Positions 1 to 6,302 of a stretch of 7,227 nt of DNA are shown one piece after another. The notes under the pieces are model-generated. The model was not told where the DNA came from, made no database searches, and saw only the letters and a program-made list of their open reading frames with translations. How positions within the stretch are numbered: the stretch's first letter is position 1; each line of letters opens with the position of its first letter. The stretch is taken from NCBI GenBank assembly GCA_017964755.1, contig JAGCRI010000131.1, forward strand, positions 1 to 7,227, read 5' to 3'. Source of the DNA: Bacteroidales bacterium. GTDB taxonomy: Bacteria > Bacteroidota > Bacteroidia > Bacteroidales > WCHB1-69. Position numbers and translations under genes: made by a program.

Positions 1-25
1 TAATATTATTTTTGCAAATTGTTTA

Positions 26-61
26 GTCTAAAGGACTGATTAAATTTCTACTATTGTAGAT
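26..61 (+). repeat. CRISPR direct repeat 1 (Cas12a type)
   Basis: This 36-nt repeat starts GTCTAAAGGAC and ends in the handle hairpin (TCTAC 47-51, loop TATT 52-55, GTAGA 56-60). It is identical to repeat 2. Confidence 0.95.
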
Positions 62-89
62 AAGAATAGCAAGTTTGTCCTATTATCTG

Positions 90-125
90 GTCTAAAGGAC
101 TGATTAAATTTCTACTATTGTAGAT
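90..125 (+). repeat. CRISPR direct repeat 2 (Cas12a type)
   Basis: This is an exact copy of repeat 1, starting 64 nt after it. Its hairpin stem is at 111-115 and 120-124. It would supply the handle for the 28-nt spacer at 126-153. Confidence 0.95.
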
Positions 126-153
126 ATGTGATAACGTCAAGCGTAAAAATGGG

Positions 154-189
154 GTCTAAAGGACTGATTAAATTTCTACTATTGTAGAA
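154..189 (+). repeat. CRISPR terminal repeat (last base changed)
   Basis: It matches repeats 1 and 2 at 35 of 36 positions; the final T is replaced by A at 189. The hairpin (175-179 with 184-188) is intact. No further repeat follows, and nspC coding sequence begins 10 bases later on the opposite strand, so this is the leader-distal end of the array. Confidence 0.92.
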
Positions 190-199
190 AAACTTCCCC

Positions 200-1357
200 C
201 TACCCCAACTTTGCTTTATATTGGCTATAGTCAGGCTGGGCGAGGAGGTTGAAGTCGCCGGCTTTTGTCATTATGCCGATTGCAGGATGTTTCACACCAT
301 TGAAGAATGTGGTTTTGACCATTGTGTAATGAATCATGTCGTCGAAAACGATTTTGTCGCCCACTTCCAACGGCTCGTCAAAGGCGAAGTCGCCCATGCC
401 GATATAGTCGCCGGCAAGGCACGAGCAGCCGCCGAGACGATAGACAAAACGGCTGTTTTCGTCTGGCTCCGTAGCACCCAGTACCGTAGGTTTGTACGGC
501 ATCTCAAGGCAGTCGGGCATGTGGCACGAAAATGAAACGTCAAGAATGGCTGTCTTAATACCCTTATTTTCAACAATATCCTCCACGGTGGAGACAAGCA
601 CTCCAGTTTGCCAGCCCACAGCCTCGCCCGGCTCAAGAATGACGTCCTGCAAATTCGGATAGCGTTTTTTGAAAGCCGTCAAAATCTCAATAAGGTGCAT
701 CACATCGTAGTGCTCTTCGGTTATGAGGTGGCCGCCGCCCATATTCACCCACTTGCACTCGCGTATCAGCGGGGCAAACCTTTCCTCAAAATTCTTAAGG
801 CAGTTTTCAAGCGAATAACTGTTGTTTTCGCACAAAGCGTGAAAATGCAGTCCCTCAATACCTTGCGGAAGGTGTTCGGGCATATCGGAGGAGAGGATTC
901 CAAGCCGCGAGCCGGGCAGCGCCGGATTGTAGAGGTCAGTCTTGACTTCTGGGTACTCAGGGTTGACACGAAGCCCGAAACTTATCTGCTTGGGGAAAGC
1001 GAGCGCCCTGCCCTTGAATCGTTCCCATTGCGTTAACGAATTGAAAGTGATGTGGTTACTGTATATCAAAATATCCTCAAAATCAGAATCAGTATAGACA
1101 GGAGCGTAAGTGTGCGCTTCACATTGCATCTCTTCAACGATGAGCCGCGCCTCGTTCACAGAACTTGCAGTTGCTCCTTTAAGATACTGTCTCACAAGCG
1201 GAAACGAATTCCAAAATGAAAAACCTTTCAAGGCACAAATGATGGAGACGCCTGCCTGCTGTTGCACCAAGTCAAGAAGTTGCAGATTCGCTTCAAGCGC
1301 CTGCTCATACATCACATAGCACGGCGAAGGACAGAAATCATATTCGTTTGAAATCAT
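200..1357 (-). CDS. nspC: Carboxynorspermidine/carboxyspermidine decarboxylase (PLP-dependent)
   Basis: This 385-residue cytoplasmic enzyme of the fold-III (alanine racemase-like) PLP decarboxylases removes CO2 from carboxynorspermidine or carboxyspermidine to give norspermidine or spermidine, the last step of the carboxyspermidine route used by many gut Bacteroidetes. Visible motifs are the PLP-binding lysine in CALKGFSFW (K44), HFHALCE (171-177), the glycine-rich phosphate-binding GGGH (207-210), EPGEA (242-246), and CSCLAGD (311-317) with the cysteine and aspartate of the second active-site half. Length is normal for the family and the C terminus looks complete, so the adjacent array has not truncated it. 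The ATG (1357-1355) overlaps the dxr stop as ATGA, suggesting translational coupling. The stop TAG (202-200) sits 10 bases from the last CRISPR repeat. The partner carboxyspermidine dehydrogenase is not in the window. Which of the two substrates is used cannot be told from sequence. Confidence 0.95.
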   Translation of the reverse strand: MISNEYDFCPSPCYVMYEQALEANLQLLDLVQQQAGVSIICALKGFSFWNSFPLVRQYLKGATASSVNEARLIVEEMQCEAHTYAPVYTDSDFEDILIYSNHITFNSLTQWERFKGRALAFPKQISFGLRVNPEYPEVKTDLYNPALPGSRLGILSSDMPEHLPQGIEGLHFHALCENNSYSLENCLKNFEERFAPLIRECKWVNMGGGHLITEEHYDVMHLIEILTAFKKRYPNLQDVILEPGEAVGWQTGVLVSTVEDIVENKGIKTAILDVSFSCHMPDCLEMPYKPTVLGATEPDENSRFVYRLGGCSCLAGDYIGMGDFAFDEPLEVGDKIVFDDMIHYTMVKTTFFNGVKHPAIGIMTKAGDFNLLAQPDYSQYKAKLG

Positions 1358-2502
1358 TTTTTATTGGCTATCAATAATTTAACTTCTTTATCTATCTCTA
1401 AATACTCATCAATTGTTGTCGGCTTTGAAAATGGAAAAACAGACAACGCATATTCAATTTGCCTTGGAATATCCAAAAATCCGATTTCATCATTAAGAAA
1501 CTGTGCCACTGATATTTCGTTGGCAGCGTTGAGGACGCAAGGCGCATTGCCGCCTTTCTTTGAAGCCTGATATGCAAGATTGAGACAAGGGAATGCCTCA
1601 AAATCAGGTTTTTCAAAAGTCAGCGAAGCGCAATCGGTGAGGGACAAGCGCGGAAAATCGTTTTGAAAGCGCGCGGGATATGTCAGAGCATATTGTATTG
1701 GCAACTTCATGTCAGGCAAGCCAAGTTGCGCCTTCACAGCACCGTCTTGAAACTGCACTAAGGAGTGAATAATGGACTGCGGATGAACCACAACCTCGAT
1801 TTTATCGACAGGGACACCGAAAAGCCACTTTGCCTCAATAACTTCCAAACCCTTGTTCATCATTGTCGCGCTGTCGATAGTAATCTTGTTGCCCATTTGC
1901 CAGTTCGGATGTTTCAGCGCCTGCACTTTTTTCACTGTTGCAAGAAAATCTTTTGATTTGCCTCTGAACGGTCCGCCCGAAGCGGTGATTATCAGTTTTT
2001 CAATCGGATTATGGAACTCACCTGCCAAAGACTGGAAAATGGCAGAGTGCTCAGAATCAACAGGATAGATGTCAACGCCGTTTTCTGAAGCCTTTTTTGT
2101 TATGAGTTCGCCGGCGACCACGAGAGTCTCCTTATTTGCCAACGCGACACGCTTGCCCGCCTCGATAGCGGAATAGACAGGTTTAAGCCCCGCCACCCCG
2201 ACTATCGTTGCAAGAACGATGTCAATGGAATCCATGGTGACGATTTGCGGCAGAGCATCTGCACCAGCATAAACCTTAATATCATCATCCCACAACGCCT
2301 CTTTGACGTATGAATACAAGTCATCACGCACAATGACAACTGCGTTCGGGCGGAATTTTTTAGCCTGCCGTATAAGCAAATCGGCGTTGGCATTAGCAGT
2401 AAGGACTTCAACTTCCAAAAGTTCGGGCAGTGCCTCAATAACTTCAAGAGCCTGCACACCCATTGAGCCGGTGGAGCCTAAAATTGCAATTTTTCTTTTC
2501 AA
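1354..2502 (-). CDS. dxr: 1-deoxy-D-xylulose-5-phosphate reductoisomerase
   Basis: Dxr (IspC) catalyses the NADPH-dependent rearrangement and reduction of DXP to 2-C-methyl-D-erythritol 4-phosphate, the committed step of the MEP isoprenoid pathway, in the cytoplasm. The 382-residue protein is of usual length. It has the N-terminal NADPH loop GSTGSMG (9-15), LANKETLVVAGE (121-132), metal ligands in PVDSEHSAIFQ (D149, E151), TASGGPF (173-179), HPNW (198-201), and DSATMMNKGLE (210-220) with K217 and E220. NAANE (325-329) lies in the C-terminal helical domain. The start is TTG (2502-2500): an in-frame TAG lies at 2508-2506, and the first internal ATG (codon 14) would remove the NADPH loop. The gene lies 54 bases after the esterase-like gene and overlaps nspC by 4 bases. 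I see no good promoter in the 54-base gap, so it is probably read from upstream. Confidence 0.97.
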   Translation of the reverse strand: MKRKIAILGSTGSMGVQALEVIEALPELLEVEVLTANANADLLIRQAKKFRPNAVVIVRDDLYSYVKEALWDDDIKVYAGADALPQIVTMDSIDIVLATIVGVAGLKPVYSAIEAGKRVALANKETLVVAGELITKKASENGVDIYPVDSEHSAIFQSLAGEFHNPIEKLIITASGGPFRGKSKDFLATVKKVQALKHPNWQMGNKITIDSATMMNKGLEVIEAKWLFGVPVDKIEVVVHPQSIIHSLVQFQDGAVKAQLGLPDMKLPIQYALTYPARFQNDFPRLSLTDCASLTFEKPDFEAFPCLNLAYQASKKGGNAPCVLNAANEISVAQFLNDEIGFLDIPRQIEYALSVFPFSKPTTIDEYLEIDKEVKLLIANKK

Positions 2503-2556
2503 TTTCTATCTTTTTCTAAAAATAACAACAAACAGATGATTTTTCTCCACAAAATG

Positions 2557-3426
2557 CTATCTTTTCGGAATAATTACCCCAATTTCCTTCAACCATTCAT
2601 AAAGGAGATAATTCCAGCGCGTCGTGCGCGTAAATTCAGTGTCTTTCATTCCATAGCCGTGGCCTCCGGTTTCATAAAGGAGAAATTTATTCTTTATATG
2701 CTTATCTTCCAGAGCTTTATGAAGAGCAACGCTATTCCTGTAATCCACGACAGGATCATCTTTTGAAGCCAAAAGGAAAACAGGGGGCATTGCATCAGGA
2801 ATTTGGAGTTCCATGGAAAACTTGTCTTGTAACTCTTTGGTATAGTGTTTGGTAAGAAGGCTTTCGCGTGACCACTCGTGGGCGATACTGTCCTGCATTG
2901 ACACGACAGGATAAATCGGAGCCACAAAAGCGGGTTTCAAATTTATGCGTGTGAATTTCACGCACTCGCTGAGGTAATCCTGATTATAGAACGCTCCCGC
3001 CATGAGCGAGAGATGTCCGCCGGCGGAAAAGCCCATCACACCGATTTTGTGAGGGTCGATAGCATATTTTTCAGCGTGGTCGCGGGTCCACTGAATCGCG
3101 CGCTGCACATCCTGAATCATTGCCGGATGATGATAGCCGTCAATACTTACACGATAACGCAACACAAAGGCGGTGATTCCCATGCTGTTGAACCAGCGGG
3201 CGGAGGTAAAGCCCTCGCCACGCAATCCGAGATGATGATAACTGCCTCCGGGACAAATAATTACAGACACACCAGTATTGATTGAATCGGGTGCCTGAAA
3301 AACATAAAGACGGGTTTTCTCTCCTTTCATCTTCTCAACACCTTTCCATAGCCATATAACTTCATCTTGAGAGAAAGATATTGAAACTGAGAGTATTAAC
3401 GTTAAAAAAAGAATCAGCTTTTTCAT
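2557..3426 (-). CDS. Secreted alpha/beta hydrolase, acetyl-esterase-like
   Basis: This 289-residue serine hydrolase resembles the BD-FAE/acetyl-esterase (Aes-like) group. Residues 1-20 form a signal peptide (MKK, hydrophobic LILFLTLILSVSI, then SFSQ), so the mature enzyme should be periplasmic or envelope-associated. The oxyanion-hole motif is CPGGSYHHLG (58-67), the nucleophile elbow is GFSAGG (132-137, S134), the acid is probably D224 in ASKDDPVV, and the catalytic histidine is H256 in GGHGYG. All three triad residues are therefore present. Relatives deacetylate xylan or other carbohydrate esters, but no substrate can be assigned here, and there are no polysaccharide-utilisation genes nearby. 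The ATG (3426-3424) lies 6 bases after the stop of the aspartic protease gene, which implies co-transcription. A dipeptidyl-peptidase-like role is less likely because there is no beta-propeller domain. Confidence 0.88.
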   Translation of the reverse strand: MKKLILFLTLILSVSISFSQDEVIWLWKGVEKMKGEKTRLYVFQAPDSINTGVSVIICPGGSYHHLGLRGEGFTSARWFNSMGITAFVLRYRVSIDGYHHPAMIQDVQRAIQWTRDHAEKYAIDPHKIGVMGFSAGGHLSLMAGAFYNQDYLSECVKFTRINLKPAFVAPIYPVVSMQDSIAHEWSRESLLTKHYTKELQDKFSMELQIPDAMPPVFLLASKDDPVVDYRNSVALHKALEDKHIKNKFLLYETGGHGYGMKDTEFTRTTRWNYLLYEWLKEIGVIIPKR

Positions 3427-3432
3427 AAAATC

Positions 3433-3867
3433 CTATTTAACAACATTAAATGTCAAAGAAAGATTGGAATAATCAATGACCGCATTATTCTCAAAAAGTA
3501 TATCACCGCCCAACATACCGTCAATAGTATGTATTCCAGCCTCAGCAAGTCCGAAGTTAACATTATCCAAATTCATGAGAAACACTTTGGTATTCTTCAT
3601 TCTGACGCGGGCTACAGAAAAAGATTTCAGTGTCGCAAGTTGCAATGCAATGCCGCTGGCTCCGGCACCGACAGCTGTCTCCGTTGTAACACTCACATCT
3701 TCGTCAGCAATTTTAAATTTATCTTTTTTTGAAATATCGAGAATAGTATTTCCAGCGCCGGTATCAAGCACAAAAACTCCTTTCACACCGTTTACGGTTG
3801 CACCAACCACAACCTGCCCCGAAGCGATTTTTTTCAGCTTGACCGAGTTTTTGCGATTTTCGGGCAT
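3433..3867 (-). CDS. Retropepsin-like aspartic protease (single-lobe)
   Basis: The 144-residue protein has the pattern of a clan AA retropepsin-like domain: VNGVKGVFVLDTGAGNTIL with the catalytic DTGA at 35-38, a glycine-rich flap-like stretch around VGAGASG (66-72), and the C-terminal hydrophobic-hydrophobic-glycine signature DGMLGGDIL (116-124) followed by AVIDYSNLSLTF (129-140). One DTG lobe means the active enzyme should be a homodimer, as in viral retropepsins. There is no signal peptide or membrane segment, so the predicted location is cytoplasmic, whereas many bacterial relatives are exported. The ATG (3867-3865) is 2 bases after the MoxR stop and the gene ends 6 bases before the esterase-like gene, so it is firmly inside the operon. 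The substrate is unknown. Family assignment is good; actual protease activity is inferred. Confidence 0.85.
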   Translation of the reverse strand: MPENRKNSVKLKKIASGQVVVGATVNGVKGVFVLDTGAGNTILDISKKDKFKIADEDVSVTTETAVGAGASGIALQLATLKSFSVARVRMKNTKVFLMNLDNVNFGLAEAGIHTIDGMLGGDILFENNAVIDYSNLSLTFNVVK

Positions 3868-3869
3868 TA

Positions 3870-4841
3870 TCAGGCGTTCAATAATTTTGTGATAATATCC
3901 GCCACTGTGATTCCTTCAGCCTCTGCCTTGTAATTTTTGATGATACGGTGGCGCAAAATATTATAAGCGACTGCTTTAATATCCTCAATGTCAGGCGAAT
4001 ACTTGCCGTTGAGGATAGCATGGGTTCTGGCTCCGATGATAAGGAACTGCGAGGCACGAGGACCTGCTCCCCACGAGAGGTAGTCATTAGCCCACGGATG
4101 AGCCTGCGCCGTTCCAGGACGTGTCAGTGTAGCCAACCGCACAGCATACTGATAGACGTTATCAGCAATGGGGACACGCTGCAAAAGTTTCTGATAATAA
4201 ATAATCTCTTCTATGGAAAGAACTTTATCCGGCTCCACCATATCACCGTGAATAGTGTTTTTCACTATGTCAACTTCCTCATTAAAAGTCGGATAGTCAA
4301 GTTCAATATTGAACATGAAACGGTCCTGCTGCGCCTCCGGAAGCGGATACGTACCTTCCTGTTCTATAGGGTTTTGTGTTGCAAGCACAAAGAACGGATC
4401 GGGCAGCGGATAAGTCGTGCCGTTCATACTGACTGAGCGTTCCTGCATGGCTTCAAGCAAAGCGGACTGCGTTTTAGGAGGAGTACGGTTGATCTCGTCT
4501 GCAAGAACGATATTAGAAAAAATAGGTCCTTTCACAAATTTGAACTTCCTGCTTTCGTCAAGGATTTCGGTACCCATAATATCCGAAGGCATCAAGTCGG
4601 GGGTGAATTGGATACGGCTGTAGCTCAAATCAATAGCCTTTGCAATAGTGGTGATCATGAGCGTTTTTGCAAGTCCCGGCACTCCAATCAGCAGCGCGTG
4701 GCTCCGGCTGAACATAGCCATCAATATGTCTTTCACAATCTTATCCTGCCCCACTATGACTTTGGCAATCTCTTTTTTCACCTGTGCATACTTCTCTACA
4801 AAGGCATCAATAGCTTCAACATCATTCTTAAAAGTTTCCAT
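3870..4841 (-). CDS. MoxR-family AAA+ ATPase
   Basis: MoxR proteins are ring-forming AAA+ ATPases that act as chaperones in maturation or assembly of partner proteins, often with VWA-domain proteins. Numbering from the ATG at 4841-4839 (323 residues), the Walker A is GVPGLAKT (53-60), the Walker B is IVLADEINR (111-119), sensor 1 is LATQNP (153-158), the arginine-finger region is AQQDRF (170-175), and sensor 2 is GAGPRAS (258-264), followed by the usual lid domain. All ATPase residues are present. A TTG two codons upstream (4847) would add two residues, but the ATG is preferred. The gene begins 26 bases after surA and ends 2 bases before the retropepsin gene. Unusually, no DUF58 or VWA gene follows. 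Family identity is certain; the client is unknown. Confidence 0.95.
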   Translation of the reverse strand: METFKNDVEAIDAFVEKYAQVKKEIAKVIVGQDKIVKDILMAMFSRSHALLIGVPGLAKTLMITTIAKAIDLSYSRIQFTPDLMPSDIMGTEILDESRKFKFVKGPIFSNIVLADEINRTPPKTQSALLEAMQERSVSMNGTTYPLPDPFFVLATQNPIEQEGTYPLPEAQQDRFMFNIELDYPTFNEEVDIVKNTIHGDMVEPDKVLSIEEIIYYQKLLQRVPIADNVYQYAVRLATLTRPGTAQAHPWANDYLSWGAGPRASQFLIIGARTHAILNGKYSPDIEDIKAVAYNILRHRIIKNYKAEAEGITVADIITKLLNA

Positions 4842-4867
4842 AGACAATCTATAATAATTCTGTTCTG

Positions 4868-6214
4868 TTAATTAATATTCCAATCTTTGATAAAAGCGCA
4901 ATCTTTGTATTTATCTGACACTTTGATACTTGTGACTTTAACTTTATTCAAAACCCATTTTTTCAATACTTTCTGTTTTTTGTCATCAAGAGCGGCATTC
5001 TTAATCACATCGTAATCCTCAATCAGATTCGGCTTATGCTCGGCGATCTTACTCTTCAGATAAATCAGCCTATAAGCCATATTCCCGTCATCGGTGACAT
5101 AAGGCACCGGCTCAGAATATTCGCCCGGTATCAGTTTGTTGACAACAGCAAGTGTAGTCTGGTCAAGAGCTTCCTTTTCCAACTTCAACGAACCGCTATA
5201 CGGATTAGAAATCCAGCCGCCGCTGTTTTTGTTCATGTCGTCAGAGAACTTAAACGCCGCCACAGTAAACTCCATTTTTTCATCGAGGATGACCTTACGC
5301 ACGCTATCCAAAAAAGCAATACTATTCTCCTGCTCTTCCGGAGACGGTTTCGGCTGCAAGAGGATATGCGCCACATTGATACGGTCGCCGCGGCGTTCAA
5401 TCATCTGGATGATATGGTAGCCGGCGCGAGTCTGCACCACATTCGACACTTCGCCGGTCTTGAGCTTGAATGCCACACTTTCAAATTCTGGGTAGAGGGT
5501 GCCGCGTTCCACGAATCCGAGTTCTCCGCCTTTTGATGCGCTGCCCGGGTCATCGGAGTAGAGGCGGGCAAGCATAGAGAATTTCTCTCCGCGGAGCACA
5601 CGCTCACGAAAGCTCATCAGCTTCTCCTTGATGGCAGTGCGCTCCTCATCACTCACCGGCGGAATGCGCACAATGTGCCCTAATTCGTATGCAGGCTGTA
5701 TCATCGGCAAACTGTCATAGTCAATGCCTTCAAAAAACTGCTTTACCTCCGATGGTGTGATTGTAATATTCTGTGTCATACTGCGTTGCACCTCGTCAAC
5801 CACTAACTGTGTCCTGAGAAGTTCGCGCAGGTCCTTCTTTATTTCCTCCAAAGATTTGTTGTAATAGTTCTCCAAAATCTTCGCATCGCCGCCAACTTGC
5901 TGAAGCAAAGACGAGATACGATAGTTCAGCTGGTCTTCAACCTGCTGGTCGGTGAATGAAATGCTGTCCAATTCTGCCTGGTTCAGCATCAGTTTTTCCG
6001 TCATAAGACGTTCAAAAATCTCGCATTTTGCCTCTTCCACATTATCCATTGTCGCATATTGGGCGGCATATCTGGCGTACTCGTTCTCAATGTCAGACTT
6101 CATTATAATCTCCTTGCCGACAATGGCGACAATGCCGTCAACGGAAACAGGCTGCGAAAAAAGACAACCCATCACAAGCATCAATGCGATAAAAAACAGA
6201 TTTCTCTTTTTCAT
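4868..6214 (-). CDS. surA: SurA-like periplasmic peptidyl-prolyl isomerase/chaperone
   Basis: This 448-residue exported folding factor resembles SurA, which escorts outer-membrane proteins through the periplasm. Residues 1-20 form a signal peptide (MKKRN, then a hydrophobic stretch to FSQ). An N-terminal SurA-type helical region follows, starting VDGIVAIVGKEIIMKSDIENE (25-45), and extends to about residue 165. Two consecutive parvulin domains come next: the first at about 176-275 (ELGHIVRI, YSDDPGSASKGGELGFVERG, AGYHIIQMIERR) and the second at about 280-388 (NVAHILLQPKPSPEE, FKFSDD, NSGGWISN). The second is more divergent and may be non-catalytic. The C-terminal 60 residues are lysine-rich. 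The ATG (6214-6212) lies 18 bases downstream of a TAnnTTTG element. It is the first gene of the cluster. Bacteroidetes often carry several SurA paralogues, so the symbol indicates family, not proven equivalence to E. coli SurA. Confidence 0.9.
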   Translation of the reverse strand: MKKRNLFFIALMLVMGCLFSQPVSVDGIVAIVGKEIIMKSDIENEYARYAAQYATMDNVEEAKCEIFERLMTEKLMLNQAELDSISFTDQQVEDQLNYRISSLLQQVGGDAKILENYYNKSLEEIKKDLRELLRTQLVVDEVQRSMTQNITITPSEVKQFFEGIDYDSLPMIQPAYELGHIVRIPPVSDEERTAIKEKLMSFRERVLRGEKFSMLARLYSDDPGSASKGGELGFVERGTLYPEFESVAFKLKTGEVSNVVQTRAGYHIIQMIERRGDRINVAHILLQPKPSPEEQENSIAFLDSVRKVILDEKMEFTVAAFKFSDDMNKNSGGWISNPYSGSLKLEKEALDQTTLAVVNKLIPGEYSEPVPYVTDDGNMAYRLIYLKSKIAEHKPNLIEDYDVIKNAALDDKKQKVLKKWVLNKVKVTSIKVSDKYKDCAFIKDWNIN

Positions 6215-6232
6215 CTTTCAAAAATAAACCTG

Positions 6233-6240
6233 CAAAGATA
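6233..6240 (-). promoter_or_regulatory. Predicted Bacteroidetes -7 element for the surA operon
   Basis: On the minus strand the bases read TATCTTTG, an exact match to the Bacteroidetes primary-sigma -7 consensus TAnnTTTG, 18 bases before the surA ATG. The matching -33 region is poor (CCTG at 6261-6258 instead of TTTG). It is the likely start site for the six-gene cluster. Confidence 0.55.
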
Positions 6241-6271
6241 CAAAAAAGTTATCGTATCAGGAATTTCTTGT

Positions 6272-6302
6272 TTTGACAGCTCGCAAATAATGATTACTTT
6301 TG
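6272..6302 (+). promoter_or_regulatory. Predicted Bacteroidetes promoter for the peptidase gene
   Basis: TTTG at 6272-6275 and TACTTTTG at 6295-6302 match both halves of the Bacteroidetes consensus (TTTG around -33, TAnnTTTG around -7) with a 19-base spacer. Transcription would begin shortly after 6302, leaving a leader of roughly 20 bases before the ATG at 6329. The A-rich leader has no Shine-Dalgarno sequence, which is normal for the phylum. Confidence 0.7.

Larger units (their letters stand above)
1..189 (+). CRISPR. Distal end of a type V-A (Cas12a) CRISPR array
   Basis: Three 36-nt direct repeats lie at 26-61, 90-125 and 154-189, separated by two unique spacers of exactly 28 nt (62-89 and 126-153). 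Repeats 1 and 2 are identical; repeat 3 differs only in its last base (A instead of T), as expected of a terminal repeat. The 3' half of each repeat holds the Cas12a crRNA handle, AATTTCTACTATTGTAGAT, with stem TCTAC/GTAGA and loop TATT (47-60 in repeat 1). The 5' half has a small GTC/GAC inverted pair. In type V-A systems Cas12a itself cuts the precursor just upstream of this hairpin, leaving handle plus downstream spacer, so the array reads left to right on the plus strand. The AT-rich bases 1-25 before the first repeat are probably most of another spacer cut by the window edge, although leader sequence is not excluded. The cas genes are not in the window; the degenerate last repeat on the right places the leader to the left. 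Confidence 0.95.

Noticed and set aside
175..199. Repeat hairpin read on the minus strand as a terminator for nspC
   Set aside because: The stem is only 5 bp and AT-rich, with no U-run after it, so it is too weak to call an intrinsic terminator.
608..1036. Plus-strand open frame of 142 codons
   Set aside because: It lies wholly inside nspC on the opposite strand, has no recognisable motifs, and nspC motifs are clear.
3476..3892. Plus-strand open frame of 138 codons
   Set aside because: It is antisense to the retropepsin-like gene and the end of moxR; low-complexity Ser/Pro/Thr-rich composition typical of a shadow frame.
3948..4436. Plus-strand open frame of 162 codons
   Set aside because: It is antisense to the conserved MoxR ATPase and encodes no recognisable domain.
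4842..4847. TTG start for MoxR two codons upstream
   Set aside because: An ATG at 4841-4839 gives an essentially identical protein and is the stronger start.
5036..5536. Plus-strand open frame of 166 codons
   Set aside because: It is antisense to the parvulin domains of the SurA-like gene; His/Arg-rich with no family resemblance.
6155..6175. Possible lipoprotein signal in the SurA-like protein (VMGC, Cys17)
   Set aside because: Methionine at -2 and valine at -3 fit the lipobox poorly; an ordinary signal peptidase site near FSQ is more likely.
6219..6226. Second TAnnTTTG match (TATTTTTG) on the minus strand before surA
   Set aside because: It is only 4 bases from the ATG, leaving no leader, and has no -33 box at the right distance.
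6273..6278. TTGACA resembling an E. coli -35 box
   Set aside because: No TATAAT-like box at 16-18 bases; the overlapping TTTG with TAnnTTTG at 19 bases fits the host phylum better.
6290..6292. Upstream in-frame ATG for the peptidase, 13 codons before the chosen start
   Set aside because: It lies upstream of and next to the predicted -7 box (6295-6302), so it would not be transcribed, and it would put a charged segment in front of a good signal peptide.
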